61,719 nucleotides of DNA, from NCBI RefSeq assembly GCF_001591385.1, contig NZ_BCUU01000021.1, positions 1-61,719 of the forward strand, given 5' to 3'. The first letter of the stretch is position 1. Each line of letters opens with the position of its first letter. This stretch comes from Variovorax soli NBRC 106424 (GTDB lineage Bacteria > Pseudomonadota > Gammaproteobacteria > Burkholderiales > Burkholderiaceae_C). The notes under the pieces were generated by a model. The model had not been told where the DNA came from and did not search any database. It was given only the letters and a program-made list of their open reading frames with translations. Shown here piece after piece: positions 8,341 to 17,615 of the stretch. The position numbers and the translations under genes are program-made.

Positions 8341-9333
8341 ATGAGCCACATCACCCGCCGCGACGTGCTGCGCCATGGCGCACTGGCGGCCACGCTGCTG
8401 CCCTTGGCATCGCCGCGCCTCGCGCTGGCGCAGGAGCCTTTTCCCAACCGCGCGATCAAGTGGGTGGTGCCCTACCTGGCGGGCACCGGGCCGGACACCA
8501 CCACGCGCATCCTGGCCGATGCGGTCGCGCCCTTCCTCGGGCAGCCGGTGATCATCGACAACCGGGCCGGCGCGGCCGGCAACATCGGCGCGCGCGTGGT
8601 GGCCAAGGCGGCGCCGGACGGCTACACCTGGATCTACTCGGCCGCGCCCATGGCCGCCAACATGCACATGTACAAGAACCCGGGCTTCGACGCGCTGAAG
8701 GACTTCCGCCACATCATGCGCCTCACCAGCTCCGACATCGTGGTCGTGGTCAATGCCAGGTCGAGCATCCGCAGCGTGCAGGACCTGATGACGCAGGCCA
8801 GGGCGCAGAAGGGGCAGATGAACTACGCCTCGGGCGGCGTGGGCACGCCCTCGCACCTGGGCGTGGAGATGATCCTGAGCGCAGCCAATGCGCAGGCCAC
8901 GCACGTGCCCTACAAGGGCGCCTCGGAGCTGGTCAATGCGGTGATCGGCGACCAGGTGAGCTTCGGCGCACCCATCTTCAGCGTGGCGTATCCGCTGATC
9001 CAGAGCGGCCAGCTGCGCGCGCTGGCGGTGGCCGGCGGCAAGCGCAACCCCGTGCTGCCCGATGTGCCCACGCTGGCCGAGCAGGGCATCAAGGGCGCGC
9101 AGCTCACCTCGTGGGGTGGCCTGTCGGTGCCCGCGGGCACGCCCGATGCCGTGGTGGAACGCATCCGCGCCGCCTTCGAGAAGGCGCTGGCGCAGCCCAA
9201 GGTGGTGGCCCAGTTGCAGCAGCAAGGCGGACTGGTCGACCTGCAGGATTCGGCCGCCTACGTGCAGGGCTTCAAGCAGGAAATGGCCTTTACCGAAGCC
9301 ATGATGAAGAAGGTCGGGCTGGAGGCGATGTAG
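8341..9333 (+). CDS. Bug/TctC-family tripartite tricarboxylate transporter substrate-binding protein
   Basis: 330 residues. The N-terminus has a Tat-like signal peptide (RRDVLRHGALAATLLP...ALA). The mature part shows the Bug fold signatures WVVPYLAGTGPDTTTRIL, IIDNRAGAAGNIGARVVAKA, DGYTWIYS and HVPYKGASELVNAVIGDQV. Bug proteins bind small, usually carboxylated, ligands in the periplasm. No TctA/TctB membrane genes lie nearby. A good ribosome-binding site (CGGAGACAACACATG) precedes it. As the third gene of the synthetase/dehydrogenase operon it probably captures the acid those enzymes degrade. It ends three bases from the convergent glycosidase gene. Confidence 0.9.
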   Translation: MSHITRRDVLRHGALAATLLPLASPRLALAQEPFPNRAIKWVVPYLAGTGPDTTTRILADAVAPFLGQPVIIDNRAGAAGNIGARVVAKAAPDGYTWIYSAAPMAANMHMYKNPGFDALKDFRHIMRLTSSDIVVVVNARSSIRSVQDLMTQARAQKGQMNYASGGVGTPSHLGVEMILSAANAQATHVPYKGASELVNAVIGDQVSFGAPIFSVAYPLIQSGQLRALAVAGGKRNPVLPDVPTLAEQGIKGAQLTSWGGLSVPAGTPDAVVERIRAAFEKALAQPKVVAQLQQQGGLVDLQDSAAYVQGFKQEMAFTEAMMKKVGLEAM

Positions 9334-9336
9334 GCC

Positions 9337-10521
9337 TCACCATCCGTTGTTGGCGCCGCCGCCTTCCAGCGCGCGCTGCGCCAGCAGGAAGGTGGCGGCG
9401 TTCCAGCTCTGCCCCGCCATGCCCATGGGGGCCAGCGTCTTGCCGTGGAACCATTCGGTGAAGCGCCAGTCGCCATGCGCATTCGCCTCGGCCAGGCTGT
9501 GCAGCGCAGCCCGTGCCTGGTCCTGCAGGCCCAGCTGCGCCAGGGCCATCACCCAGAAGCCGCCCACGAAAGGCCACAGGCCGCCGTTGTGGTACTGGTG
9601 CGTGAGGTTCTGCCGATGCCGCCCCATGTAGGCGCGCCACAGCTCGTGGCTGGCATTCATGGGGTGCAGCGTGACGCGCACCGGCCACGGCAGCGCCGCA
9701 CCGGCCGCGCCGATGGTGCGCACGATGCTGTGCGCCATCGATTCGTCGGCCAGTCCGCACAGCACGGCCAGCACATTGCCGAACACATCCCCCTCGTCGC
9801 CCACGAAAGACAGGTTGACGAAGCTCAGGTACAGCCCCGGGTCGCGCCGCCCGCGCCGCGCGTAGTGCCGCAGCAGGCGCGCGCGGTGGTACTCGGGCAG
9901 GTCGCGCTGGAAGGGGTTGAACAGGTGGTTGAAGTGGTGCCGCGTTGCGTCCGCATGCTGCAGGCCGAAGCGGCGCTTGACCTCGAACCACAGGGCGTTG
10001 GTGTAGAGCACGTAGCCCGAGCGCGGCATGATGTCGGCCCAGTCGCTGGCCTCGTTCTGCTGCAGCAGGCGAAAGTGCTGGTGTTCCTGCGCCAGCAGCC
10101 ACTGGATCGCCAGCTGCACCTCGCGCGCCCAATGCGCGCCGCCCACCGCGCCGTGCCTGCGCACGTGGTGCACCGCGATCAGCCACCACAGCGTGGCGTC
10201 GATGCAGCCCAGGTACCAGAAGTCCGCGTCGTGCCCTTGCGGATCGACGTACTTGGGAATCTGGCCGTTGGCCGCCTGCCGGGCCGCCAGTGCGTCGAGG
10301 CTCGCCACCGCGCCCTGCTCCAGCGCCGGCAGGCCGCTGCCGCACATGGCCATCACGCAGATGGCCGCGTCGCGCCCGAAGATGCGCGTGTAGCGCCGCG
10401 CCACCGCCGCCTCGGTCGGGCTGGCGGCCAGGATGCCGTGCGGGGTGAGGTTGCGTTCCAGCAGCGCCAGCGATGCCTCGCGGCAGCTTGCGACGAGCAC
10501 GGATGAAGGGGTGTCGGCCAT
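9337..10521 (-). CDS. Six-hairpin glycosidase-like protein (GH100 invertase / debranching-enzyme-like)
   Basis: 394 residues, cytoplasmic (no signal peptide). The sequence has the alpha/alpha-barrel features of neutral/alkaline invertases and amylo-alpha-1,6-glucosidases: IFGRDAAICVMA near the N-terminus, DADFWYLGCIDATLWWLIAV, HQYHNGGLWPFVGGFWVMAL and FTEWFHGKTLAPMGMAGQSW. Substrate preference (sucrose or an alpha-1,6-glucan) cannot be decided by eye. The chosen start is MADTPSSVLVAS; the upstream ATG at 10557 adds 12 residues with no better ribosome-binding site. It is divergent from the AraC-type regulator, which may control it. Confidence 0.7.
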   Translation of the reverse strand: MADTPSSVLVASCREASLALLERNLTPHGILAASPTEAAVARRYTRIFGRDAAICVMAMCGSGLPALEQGAVASLDALAARQAANGQIPKYVDPQGHDADFWYLGCIDATLWWLIAVHHVRRHGAVGGAHWAREVQLAIQWLLAQEHQHFRLLQQNEASDWADIMPRSGYVLYTNALWFEVKRRFGLQHADATRHHFNHLFNPFQRDLPEYHRARLLRHYARRGRRDPGLYLSFVNLSFVGDEGDVFGNVLAVLCGLADESMAHSIVRTIGAAGAALPWPVRVTLHPMNASHELWRAYMGRHRQNLTHQYHNGGLWPFVGGFWVMALAQLGLQDQARAALHSLAEANAHGDWRFTEWFHGKTLAPMGMAGQSWNAATFLLAQRALEGGGANNGW

Positions 10522-10598
10522 GGGTTGGATGATTTTCCACACATGGCGCAACCCCACGCACGGGGCGGACGCAGGGCCGCCCGTACCATGGCGCCCTG

Positions 10599-11447
10599 AT
10601 GATGAACGAGATCACCCTGGCACCGGCGCCCGCGCCGCTGATCGAGCGGCTCCTGTCCCTGACGACCGACAGCGCGCTGTCCGAGAACTACGCGTGCATC
10701 TGCGCGCGGCATGAGCACGGCGTGCGCTCCGTGCAGATCGACCAGCCCACCTTCGGCGTGGTGCTGCGCGGCGCCAAGCGCCTGCATGCCAAGGGCGCGG
10801 ACGCGCTGTCGCTGTCGGCGGGCGACATGTTCATGATCGCGCGGCCCTGCCAGCTCGACGCCTTCAACTGGCCGGACGACACCGGGCTGTACCTGACGAT
10901 CACCATGCCGATCTGCGACGAGGTCATCGGCGCCGCGCGCATGCTGTGGGCACAGCCCGTGAGCCAGGACGGCCCCGACGTGCTGGCGCTGCCGGCGCAG
11001 CGCATGGCGCCGCAGCTGCTGGCATGGGCCGACGCCCTGCGAGCCGGCGCCTATGGTCCGGCACGCGCGGCGCTGGCCGACCTGCTGGTGCAGCTGTGCA
11101 TGCTGGGCCACACCGGCGTGCTGGCACCGCCGCCGCCCACGCTGGCGGCGCAGATCCGCGCGCTGGTGGCCGCGCAGCCCGATCGCAGCTGGCGCTCGCG
11201 CGACTTCGAGGATGCGCTGGGCCTGAGCGGCGCCACCTTGCGCCGGCGCCTGGCGGCCGAGAAGCAATCGCTGCTGGAGGTGATCACCGAAGCCCGCCTG
11301 TCCTGCGCGATGCAGCTGCTCTACACCACGCGCTGGCCGGTCAAGACGGTGGCCGCGCGCGTGGGCTATCAGTCGGCGCCCACCTTCGTGCGCCGCTTCG
11401 CGCAGCGCTACGGGCTGGAGCCGGGCCACATCGGCAACGCGGGCTGA
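10599..11447 (+). CDS. AraC-family transcriptional regulator
   Basis: 282 residues. The N-terminal half is an AraC_N cupin-like effector domain (QPTFGVVLRGAKRLHAKG...LSAGDMFMIARP). The C-terminal part has the two-HTH DNA-binding domain: LGLSGATLRRRLAAEKQSLL and later TVAARVGYQSAPTFVRRFAQ, the latter matching the AraC signature. Two adjacent ATG codons (10599 and 10602) are both possible starts. It is divergent from the glycosidase gene with a 77-base gap and upstream of the metallo-beta-lactamase-fold gene. Either could be a target. Confidence 0.9.
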   Translation: MMNEITLAPAPAPLIERLLSLTTDSALSENYACICARHEHGVRSVQIDQPTFGVVLRGAKRLHAKGADALSLSAGDMFMIARPCQLDAFNWPDDTGLYLTITMPICDEVIGAARMLWAQPVSQDGPDVLALPAQRMAPQLLAWADALRAGAYGPARAALADLLVQLCMLGHTGVLAPPPPTLAAQIRALVAAQPDRSWRSRDFEDALGLSGATLRRRLAAEKQSLLEVITEARLSCAMQLLYTTRWPVKTVAARVGYQSAPTFVRRFAQRYGLEPGHIGNAG

Positions 11448-11586
11448 GCGGCCAGACGCCAGCGCCAGCGCGAGCGCGAGCGGATCGCGCATGCAATTGA
11501 GCGAACTGCGAAGGCGGGCGGCGGGAAGATGACCGGGTGCGGCAGCCCATGGCCGCGCCAATCATCCAACCCGAGATACGACTGCC

Positions 11587-12633
11587 ATGCCTACTACTAC
11601 TTTCCCGCTATCGAAACCCCGGCTGCTGTCCATGCAGCTGGCCCGCAGCCTGGCAACGACCGCCCTGGCGTTCGCTGGGGCGTTGGCCACCGGCCATGCG
11701 CTGGCCCAGCAGCAGGCTGCAAACACGCAGCAGCAGGTGCCCGGCTACTACCACCAGGTCATCGGCACGCTGCGCGTCACCGCGCTCTTCGACGGCGTGG
11801 TGCCGCTGCCGCGCGCGCAGATCGCGGGCATGACGCCTGCCCAGGTCGACAAGCAGCTGCAAGGCCGCTACGTGCCCGAAAGCCCCGCCGGCCTGCAGAC
11901 CGCCGTGAACGCCTACCTCGTGCAGGTGCAGGGCCGGCGTGTGCTGATCGATGCCGGCACGGCCGACTGCTTCGGCGGCGGCCTGGGCCATGTGGTGGAC
12001 AACCTCCAGGCGGCCGGCTTCGCGCCCGGGCAGGTGGACGACGTGCTGGTGACGCATGCGCACCCCGACCATCTGTGCGGCGTACTGGGCAAGGACGGCA
12101 AGCCGGCCTTCCCCAACGCGACGCTGTGGATGGACCGCACCGAGGCCGCGTACTGGCAGGGCCCCGGCGCCGAGGCGAACACGCCGAAGGACCTGCGCTT
12201 CATCGTGGCCCTTGCGCGCCGACCGCTCGACGTCTATTCGGCCGCGGGGCGGCTGCGCACCTTCGAGCCGGGCGACGGCAGCCTGCCGGCCGGCATCGAG
12301 GCCCTGGCCAGCCACGGCCACACGCCGGGCCACGCGTCCTTCCTCGTCCCAGGCGGCAGCGCGCCGCGCGACAAGCTGCTGGTGTGGGGCGACCTGGTGC
12401 ACTACCACGCGGTGCAGTTCGCCAACCCCAAGGCCAGCTACGAAGTGGATGCCGACCGCGCGCAGGCCATCGAGTCGCGCCGCGCGATGCTGCAGCGCGC
12501 GTCACGCGAAGGCTGGTGGGTGGCCGGCGCGCACCTGCCCTTCCCGGGGCTGGGCCATGCGCGGGTCGAAGGCAAGGGCTACGCCTGGGTGCCGGCGGAG
12601 TATTCGCCGCTGCCGTTGCCGGCATCGCCCTGA
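11587..12633 (+). CDS. Exported metallo-beta-lactamase-fold hydrolase
   Basis: 348 residues. The N-terminus has a hydrophobic signal (LATTALAFAGALATGHALA), indicating a periplasmic location. The metal-binding motif HxHxDH is complete as H157-A-H159-P-D161-H162 in VTHAHPDHLCG. A further histidine lies in SHGHTPGHASF and an aspartate in VWGDLVHYHAVQF. This pattern fits the lactonase/glyoxalase II side of the superfamily rather than a proven antibiotic-hydrolysing enzyme. A second ATG at 11632 would shorten the n-region of the signal. It lies about 150 bases upstream of the dienelactone hydrolase gene. Confidence 0.85.
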   Translation: MPTTTFPLSKPRLLSMQLARSLATTALAFAGALATGHALAQQQAANTQQQVPGYYHQVIGTLRVTALFDGVVPLPRAQIAGMTPAQVDKQLQGRYVPESPAGLQTAVNAYLVQVQGRRVLIDAGTADCFGGGLGHVVDNLQAAGFAPGQVDDVLVTHAHPDHLCGVLGKDGKPAFPNATLWMDRTEAAYWQGPGAEANTPKDLRFIVALARRPLDVYSAAGRLRTFEPGDGSLPAGIEALASHGHTPGHASFLVPGGSAPRDKLLVWGDLVHYHAVQFANPKASYEVDADRAQAIESRRAMLQRASREGWWVAGAHLPFPGLGHARVEGKGYAWVPAEYSPLPLPASP

Positions 12634-12785
12634 AGGATCCGGGGGCAAGGACCGCGCGACCGTACAACCCCACGCAGCGCAGGAGATGGGCATCGGCGGC
12701 AAATTGCCTGTTGTTGTGTAATGCAGCGCGCCACGTGTGCCAGCCTGCTTCTCCAACCTCAACTTGCTTGAAAGGAGCCTTGCCC

Positions 12786-13700
12786 ATGCAGACCACCTCC
12801 ACGCCCCGCCTGACCGCCGCGGATTTCGACCAGGACCTGCTCATCCTCTTCGACGCCTACGTGCATGGCGACCTGGACCGGCGCGGCTTTCTGGCCAGCG
12901 CGCAGAAATTCGCCAAAGCCGGCATGACGGCCGCGGGGCTGCTGGCCGCGCTCAGCCCCAACTTCGCTGCGGGCCAGCAGGTGCCGGCCGACGACTCGCG
13001 GCTGAAGATCGACCGGCCCAGCTACCCCTCGCCCCAAGGCAACGGCACCATCAAGGGCTATTTGGTGCGCCCCGCCAGCGCGGGCACGCGCAAGCTGCCC
13101 ACGGTGCTGGTCATCCACGAGAACCGCGGGCTCAATCCGCACATCGAGGACATCGCGCGCCGCCTGGCGCTGGACGGCTACATGGCGTTTGCGCCGGACG
13201 CGCTCACGCCGCTGGGCGGCTACCCCGGCAATGAGGACGACGCACGCGCGGCCTTCGCCAAGCTCGACCAGGGCAAGGCGCGCGAAGACTTTCTTGCCGC
13301 CATGAGCTGGCTCAAGGCCCGCCCCGACACCACCGGCAAGATCGGCGCGGTGGGCTTCTGCTGGGGCGGCGGCATGGTGCACCAGCTGTCGCTGCGCGCA
13401 CCCGAACTCACGGCCGGCGTGCCCTTCTACGGCAACACGCCCGACCCGGCCGAGGCGGCCAAGGTCAAGGTACCGCTGCTCATCCAGCAGGCCGATGTGG
13501 ACGAACGCATCAACGCCGCATGGCCCGCGTACGAGGCCGCGCTCAAGGCAGCCGACGTGCGCTTCGCGGCCTACCGCTATCCGGGCACGCAGCACGGCTT
13601 CAACAACGACACCACGCCGCGCTACGACGCGGCCGCCGCCAAGCTGGCGTGGTCGCGCACGATGGAGTTCTTCAAGGCGAACCTGGGGGACGCGGGCTGA
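12786..13700 (+). CDS. Dienelactone hydrolase family protein with Tat signal
   Basis: 304 residues. Catalytic residues are recognisable: E112 in VIHENRG, nucleophile C192 in GFCWGG, aspartate about D239 in DVDERI, and H270 in TQHGFNN. The N-terminus has a long polar region, then DRRGFLASAQKF and a hydrophobic stretch ending NFAAGQ. This looks like a twin-arginine signal, so the enzyme would act in the periplasm. The family cleaves enol-lactones such as dienelactone or other carboxylic esters. The start follows AAGGAGCC at good distance. A larger open frame begins at 11529 but runs out of frame through the preceding gene and is spurious. Confidence 0.87.
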   Translation: MQTTSTPRLTAADFDQDLLILFDAYVHGDLDRRGFLASAQKFAKAGMTAAGLLAALSPNFAAGQQVPADDSRLKIDRPSYPSPQGNGTIKGYLVRPASAGTRKLPTVLVIHENRGLNPHIEDIARRLALDGYMAFAPDALTPLGGYPGNEDDARAAFAKLDQGKAREDFLAAMSWLKARPDTTGKIGAVGFCWGGGMVHQLSLRAPELTAGVPFYGNTPDPAEAAKVKVPLLIQQADVDERINAAWPAYEAALKAADVRFAAYRYPGTQHGFNNDTTPRYDAAAAKLAWSRTMEFFKANLGDAG

Positions 13701-13713
13701 GCCGGAATTCGCC

Positions 13714-13746
13714 AGGCGCCCAGGCCTCCAGCTGAGGCAGGCGCCT
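13714..13746. terminator. Nested hairpin between convergent dienelactone hydrolase and mnmH
   Basis: Outer arms AGGCGCC and GGCGCCT enclose an inner stem GCCTC-CAGCT-GAGGC. It lies between two converging genes and touches the mnmH stop codon, so it could end transcription in both directions. No T-run is present, so intrinsic termination is uncertain. Confidence 0.45.
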
Positions 13747-14794
13747 AGCGGGCCGCAATCTTCCGCGCCAGCGCCTCGATCCCCGCTTCGTCCAGCGACT
13801 GCGCCTGCACGCTGCGGCGCTGTCCCCAAGCGGCGAAATGCCGCTCCTGCGAGCGCTCGTAGTGCGGGTCGTAGTGCAGCGCCATCAGCTCCGCGAACAG
13901 CGGCTCCAGATCGCCCGCCAGCGCCCACTGCTGCCAGCGCGCGACGGTCTCCTTGCCCTGCAGTTCCTTGAGCTTGGCCAGCTGCGCCGCCAGGCCTTCG
14001 CGGTCGTCGCCCAGGTAGGCGTAGTCGTGCAGCAGAAAGGCCAGGCGTGCTTCGGGCGTGGCCGCCACCTCGATGACCGAAGGCGACTCGCGCATGCGCG
14101 CCACCAGCGACAGCGGCAGCGAGACCTTGCCGATGCGCGCGCTCTCGCCTTCCACGTAGATGGGCCGGGCCAGGTCGAAGCGCTCGAGGCGCGTGGCCAG
14201 GTCGGTCTCGAAGCTCTTTTGCGAAGGCTGCGGCACACCCGGCAGGTTGCCCAGCAGCGAGCCCTTGTGGCAGGCCATGTCTTCCAGGTCGAGCACCTGC
14301 TCGCCCTGCGCCGCCAGCGCTTGCAGTACGCGCGTCTTGGCGCTGCCGGTGGCGCCGCAGATCACGTGCAGGTCCAGCTGCGGGCACAGCGCGTCGAGCT
14401 GCGAGATGACGTGGCGCCGAAAGCTCTTGTAGCCGCCGGCCAGCTGCTGCGCGTCCCAGCCCACCAGGCGCAGCCAGGTGACCATGGAGCCGCTGCGCAT
14501 GCCGCCGCGCCAGCAGTACACCAGCGGCTTCCAGTTGGCGGGCCGGTCGGCAAAGCGCTCGCGCAGGTGCTTCGCCAGGTTGGCCGCCACCATGGCGCCG
14601 CCCACGCGGCGCGCCTCGAAGGCGCCCTGCTGCTTGTACAGCGTGCCGACGATGCGGCGCTCCTCGTCGTCGAGCACCGGGCAGTTGATGGCGCCGGGCA
14701 CGTGGTCCAGCGCAAACTCGGCCGGCGATCTCGCGTCGATCAGGGTGTCGAAGGCCTGCATGTCGGCCACACGCACGGGCGCGTTGTGACTCAT
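13745..14794 (-). CDS. mnmH: tRNA 2-selenouridine synthase (rhodanese + P-loop)
   Basis: 349 residues. The N-terminal rhodanese domain carries the active cysteine C94 in LVYCWRGGMRSGS. The C-terminal part has a Walker A motif GATGSAKT at about 147-154, followed by LDLEDMACHKGSLLGN, a characteristic MnmH (YbbB/SelU) sequence. The enzyme geranylates and then selenates 2-thiouridine at the wobble position of tRNAs for Lys, Glu and Gln. The selenophosphate synthetase selD is not in the window. The gene begins 5 bases after the DUF3014 stop and is last of a minus-strand run. Confidence 0.93.
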   Translation of the reverse strand: MSHNAPVRVADMQAFDTLIDARSPAEFALDHVPGAINCPVLDDEERRIVGTLYKQQGAFEARRVGGAMVAANLAKHLRERFADRPANWKPLVYCWRGGMRSGSMVTWLRLVGWDAQQLAGGYKSFRRHVISQLDALCPQLDLHVICGATGSAKTRVLQALAAQGEQVLDLEDMACHKGSLLGNLPGVPQPSQKSFETDLATRLERFDLARPIYVEGESARIGKVSLPLSLVARMRESPSVIEVAATPEARLAFLLHDYAYLGDDREGLAAQLAKLKELQGKETVARWQQWALAGDLEPLFAELMALHYDPHYERSQERHFAAWGQRRSVQAQSLDEAGIEALARKIAAR

Positions 14795-14799
14795 GCGGC

Positions 14800-15705
14800 T
14801 TATTTCTTCGTCTGCTGCGATGCGGCGGCGCCGGCCACCAGCTGCGCACGGAAGGCCTTGAGCTTGGCCTTGAGCCGGCGCTCGTTGACCAGGCCCACGC
14901 GCACCATGATCTTCTGCCCGGCCGACATGGCCTCGAGCTGCGGGTCGGCGTATTCGTAGTGCACCCAGGGCCGGGTGACGGGGGTGTCGCTCTTGACCTC
15001 GACCATCTTCACCCGCACCGGCCCTTCGGGCTCGGGCGCGGCCAACAGGTGGTCGATGACGGCCACCAGGCGGTCATTGAAATACTTGCCGGGGTAGCCC
15101 AGTTCTTCGAACGCCTGCTGGAACAGCGGGTAGAGCTTGAAGTACACGCCGGCCGCGGCGGCCGGGTCCACCTGCTCGGCCATCAGCACCATCGGCGTGT
15201 AGCGCTGCGCGTTGTCCAGCGCGATGGTGGTCTGCTCGCCGCTGCCGGTGGTGGCAAAGCGCTGGCCGGCAGGCTGCGCCGGCCACATGCGCGACGGCGC
15301 ATGCTCGCGCGGCAGGTTGTCCACCGTGGCGACAAAGCGGCGCACGAAGCCGTCCACGTTGAGGAAGGTGGCGACGTTCTTGCGGCCCAGCAGTTCGTTG
15401 AGCGCGCTCGTGACCCGCGCGTCGGATTCGGACAGTTGCGGCAGCGCGGCATCGGGCGGCGTCTCCACCGGATTCAGGGGCGCGGTCTGCTCGGCCTGCG
15501 GCGGCGGCGGGGGTGCATCGGCCGGCGCACTGGCCGAGGGCGTCTCCTGCGGCGTCGTTGCGGCCACGGGTGTCGGCGCCTGTGTCTGCGACCAGCGCCA
15601 CCACAAGGCGCCGGCGCCCAGCAGCACCACCACCAGGATGACGGCCGTCCACACGGACGATTCGCGAACGGGTCTGAATTCTCGTGGGTCCTCGCGCTCT
15701 GCCAT
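14800..15705 (-). CDS. DUF3014 domain-containing membrane-anchored protein
   Basis: 301 residues. A short cytoplasmic stretch (MAEREDPREFRPVRESS) leads to one transmembrane segment (VWTAVILVVVLLGAGALWW). A Pro/Ala-rich linker follows, then a periplasmic domain with RVTSALNELLGRKNVATFLN, MWPAQPAGQRFATTGS and EFGY-like features of DUF3014. Function unknown. It sits between nitronate monooxygenase and mnmH on the same strand. Its 5-base gap to mnmH suggests cotranscription without implying a shared pathway. Confidence 0.82.
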   Translation of the reverse strand: MAEREDPREFRPVRESSVWTAVILVVVLLGAGALWWRWSQTQAPTPVAATTPQETPSASAPADAPPPPPQAEQTAPLNPVETPPDAALPQLSESDARVTSALNELLGRKNVATFLNVDGFVRRFVATVDNLPREHAPSRMWPAQPAGQRFATTGSGEQTTIALDNAQRYTPMVLMAEQVDPAAAAGVYFKLYPLFQQAFEELGYPGKYFNDRLVAVIDHLLAAPEPEGPVRVKMVEVKSDTPVTRPWVHYEYADPQLEAMSAGQKIMVRVGLVNERRLKAKLKAFRAQLVAGAAASQQTKK

Positions 15706-15747
15706 GTCTGGGGAATCCTTTCTCTTGTTCTCTTTGAAGTCGGGTCG

Positions 15748-16812
15748 TCAGGCGCCGTGCAGGCCGGCCGCGATCTCGCGCGTCAGCTCGGCAGCGCCGA
15801 TGGCCTTGCAGCCGCTGGCGTTCTGGCCCGACCACAAGGGAGAAAAATCACCGCTGCCCTGGCCTTCGGCCTTGGCGCGCAGCGGCGCGATGGCGGCCGT
15901 GGCCAGCGGAAATTCGGGCGGCGCGGCGCTCAGGGGGCCCAGCTCTCGCATCACGCGGTTCATGATGCCGCGCGCCGGCCGGCCGGTGAACAGGTTGGTG
16001 AGCGCGGTGTGCCGGCGCGCCTCTTCGTTGCCCGACAGCGCGGCGCGGTGCGGCGCGGTGATGGTCGCCTCGGGGCACAGCAGGTACGAGGTGCCCACCT
16101 GCACGCCGGCCGCACCCAGGGCCATGGCCGCGCGGGCGCTGGCCGCATCCACGATGCCGCCGGCCGCGATCACCGGCACCTTCACCGCCTTGAGCACCTG
16201 CGGCAGCAGCGCGAAGGTGCCCACCTGGCGGCTCAGGTCGTGCGAGAGGAAATGGCCGCGGTGCCCGCCTGCCTCCAGGCCCTGTGCAATCACCGCATCG
16301 ACGCCGCGCGCCGCCAGCCACTGCGCCTCTTCCACCGTGGTGGCCGAGCTCAGCACCTTGGCGCCCCAGCCGCGCACGCGGGCCAGCAGGTCTTCGGACG
16401 GCAGCCCGAAATGGAAGCTCACCACCGGCGGCCTGAAGGCCTCGAGCACATCGGCCCCCGCGTCGCTGAACGGGTTGCGTCCGGCGCCGGCGGGGATGTT
16501 CGCGGCGTCGATGCCGAACTCGGCGTAGTACGGCGCCAGCGCCTTGCGCCATGCCGCCTCGCGCCCGGCATCCGGCACGGGCACGTGGTGGCAGAAGAAG
16601 TTGACGTTGTAGGGCTTGCTGCCGATGGCCTGGCGGATCGCTTCGATCTCGGCGCGAATGGCATCGGGCGCCAGCATGGCGCACGGCAGGGAGCCCAGCG
16701 CACCCGCGTTGCTCACGGCGATGGCCATGGCGCTGCCCTGCGCGCCGGCCATGGGAGCCTGGATGAGCGGCAGTTCGGTGCCGAGCAGCTGGGCGATGGT
16801 GTTCCGGGCCAT
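15748..16812 (-). CDS. Nitronate monooxygenase / NPD-family FMN oxidoreductase
   Basis: 354 residues, TIM-barrel FMN enzyme. Signatures: LPLIQAPMAGAQGSAMAIAVSN at the N-terminus, VDAVIAQGLEAGGHRGHF (the GxEAGGHxG phosphate-binding motif) and VPVIAAGGIVDAASARAAMALGAAGVQVGTSY. The family oxidises propionate-3-nitronate or alkyl nitronates, or in some members is an NADH:quinone reductase. It begins 4 bases after the FrnE-like gene stop, so the two are cotranscribed. Confidence 0.88.
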   Translation of the reverse strand: MARNTIAQLLGTELPLIQAPMAGAQGSAMAIAVSNAGALGSLPCAMLAPDAIRAEIEAIRQAIGSKPYNVNFFCHHVPVPDAGREAAWRKALAPYYAEFGIDAANIPAGAGRNPFSDAGADVLEAFRPPVVSFHFGLPSEDLLARVRGWGAKVLSSATTVEEAQWLAARGVDAVIAQGLEAGGHRGHFLSHDLSRQVGTFALLPQVLKAVKVPVIAAGGIVDAASARAAMALGAAGVQVGTSYLLCPEATITAPHRAALSGNEEARRHTALTNLFTGRPARGIMNRVMRELGPLSAAPPEFPLATAAIAPLRAKAEGQGSGDFSPLWSGQNASGCKAIGAAELTREIAAGLHGA

Positions 16813-16816
16813 GGCG

Positions 16817-17509
16817 TCAAGCCTCCGCTGTCTGCTGCGGCGCAGCCCCCGCGATCTGGCGCAGCGCGCGCTCGAAGATCTCGGCCGGCTGTCCGCCCGA
16901 GATCAGGTGCTTGTTGTCGATGATGATGGCCGGCACCGAATGGATGCCCGCGCCGGTGTACATCCGCTCGCGCGCGCGGGTCTCGGCCGCGTAGGCGTCG
17001 CTGGCCAGGATCTCGCGGGCGCGCGCCGTGTCCAGCCCCGCCTCGCCCGCCAGGCGGACCAGCAGCTCGGGGTCGGAGGGGTTCTGGCCGTCTGTGAAGT
17101 AGGCCTTGAACAGCGCCTTCTTCAGCTGGCGCTGCCTGGCCACGTCTTCCAGCTCGGCCCAGTGCAGCAGGCGATGCGCATCGAAGGTGTTCCACACGCG
17201 CTTGCGGCGGTCCAGGCTGAAGTCGAAGCCCACCTGCGCGCCGCGCTCGCGGATGCGCTCGCCGTTGGCGCGCACCTGCGCCTCGTCGATGCCGTATTTC
17301 TCGACCAGGTGTTCGACCGAATCCTGCCCTTCGCGCGGCATGTCGGGATTGAGCTCGAAGGGCTGGAAGTGCAGCTCGGCCTGGATCTCGGGCGACACCC
17401 GCTCGAGCGCCTGTTCGAGCGCGCCCAGCCCGACCGCGCACCACGGACAGGAGACGTCGGAGACGAAATCGATGCGCAGCTGATGGGGAGTGGGATTGTG
17501 GTTGCTCAT
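16817..17509 (-). CDS. DsbA-family oxidoreductase, FrnE-like
   Basis: 230 residues, no signal peptide, so cytoplasmic. Thioredoxin-fold CPWC active site at C21/C24 in VSDVSCPWCAVG. The helical insert and the C-terminal sequence HSVPAIIIDNKHLISGGQP contain the cis-proline (VPA) and the GGQP motif typical of FrnE/2-hydroxychromene-2-carboxylate isomerase-like proteins. The chosen ATG starts MSNHNPTPHQ; an ATG three codons upstream (17518) is also possible. It is first in the run to nitronate monooxygenase, DUF3014 and mnmH. Confidence 0.88.
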   Translation of the reverse strand: MSNHNPTPHQLRIDFVSDVSCPWCAVGLGALEQALERVSPEIQAELHFQPFELNPDMPREGQDSVEHLVEKYGIDEAQVRANGERIRERGAQVGFDFSLDRRKRVWNTFDAHRLLHWAELEDVARQRQLKKALFKAYFTDGQNPSDPELLVRLAGEAGLDTARAREILASDAYAAETRARERMYTGAGIHSVPAIIIDNKHLISGGQPAEIFERALRQIAGAAPQQTAEA

Positions 17510-17615
17510 GCCGCGCATTCTCGCCCCGCGGAGCAGGCGCAGCCAGCGAACGGTCTTTCGCCCATGTGTTTGTTTGTGTGTTCACCGGGGCGGCGGGCAG
17601 GCCCCCGGGCGGCGT

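Noticed and set aside
11587..12633. Antibiotic-resistance metallo-beta-lactamase
   Set aside because: The HxHxDH core alone is shared by the whole superfamily; length and surrounding sequence fit lactonase/glyoxalase-like hydrolases and give no support for beta-lactam hydrolysis.
11529..13700. 723-residue frame that would fuse a long N-terminus to the dienelactone hydrolase
   Set aside because: The first half is the wrong frame of the metallo-beta-lactamase-fold gene; a proper ribosome-binding site and Tat signal start the real protein at 12786.
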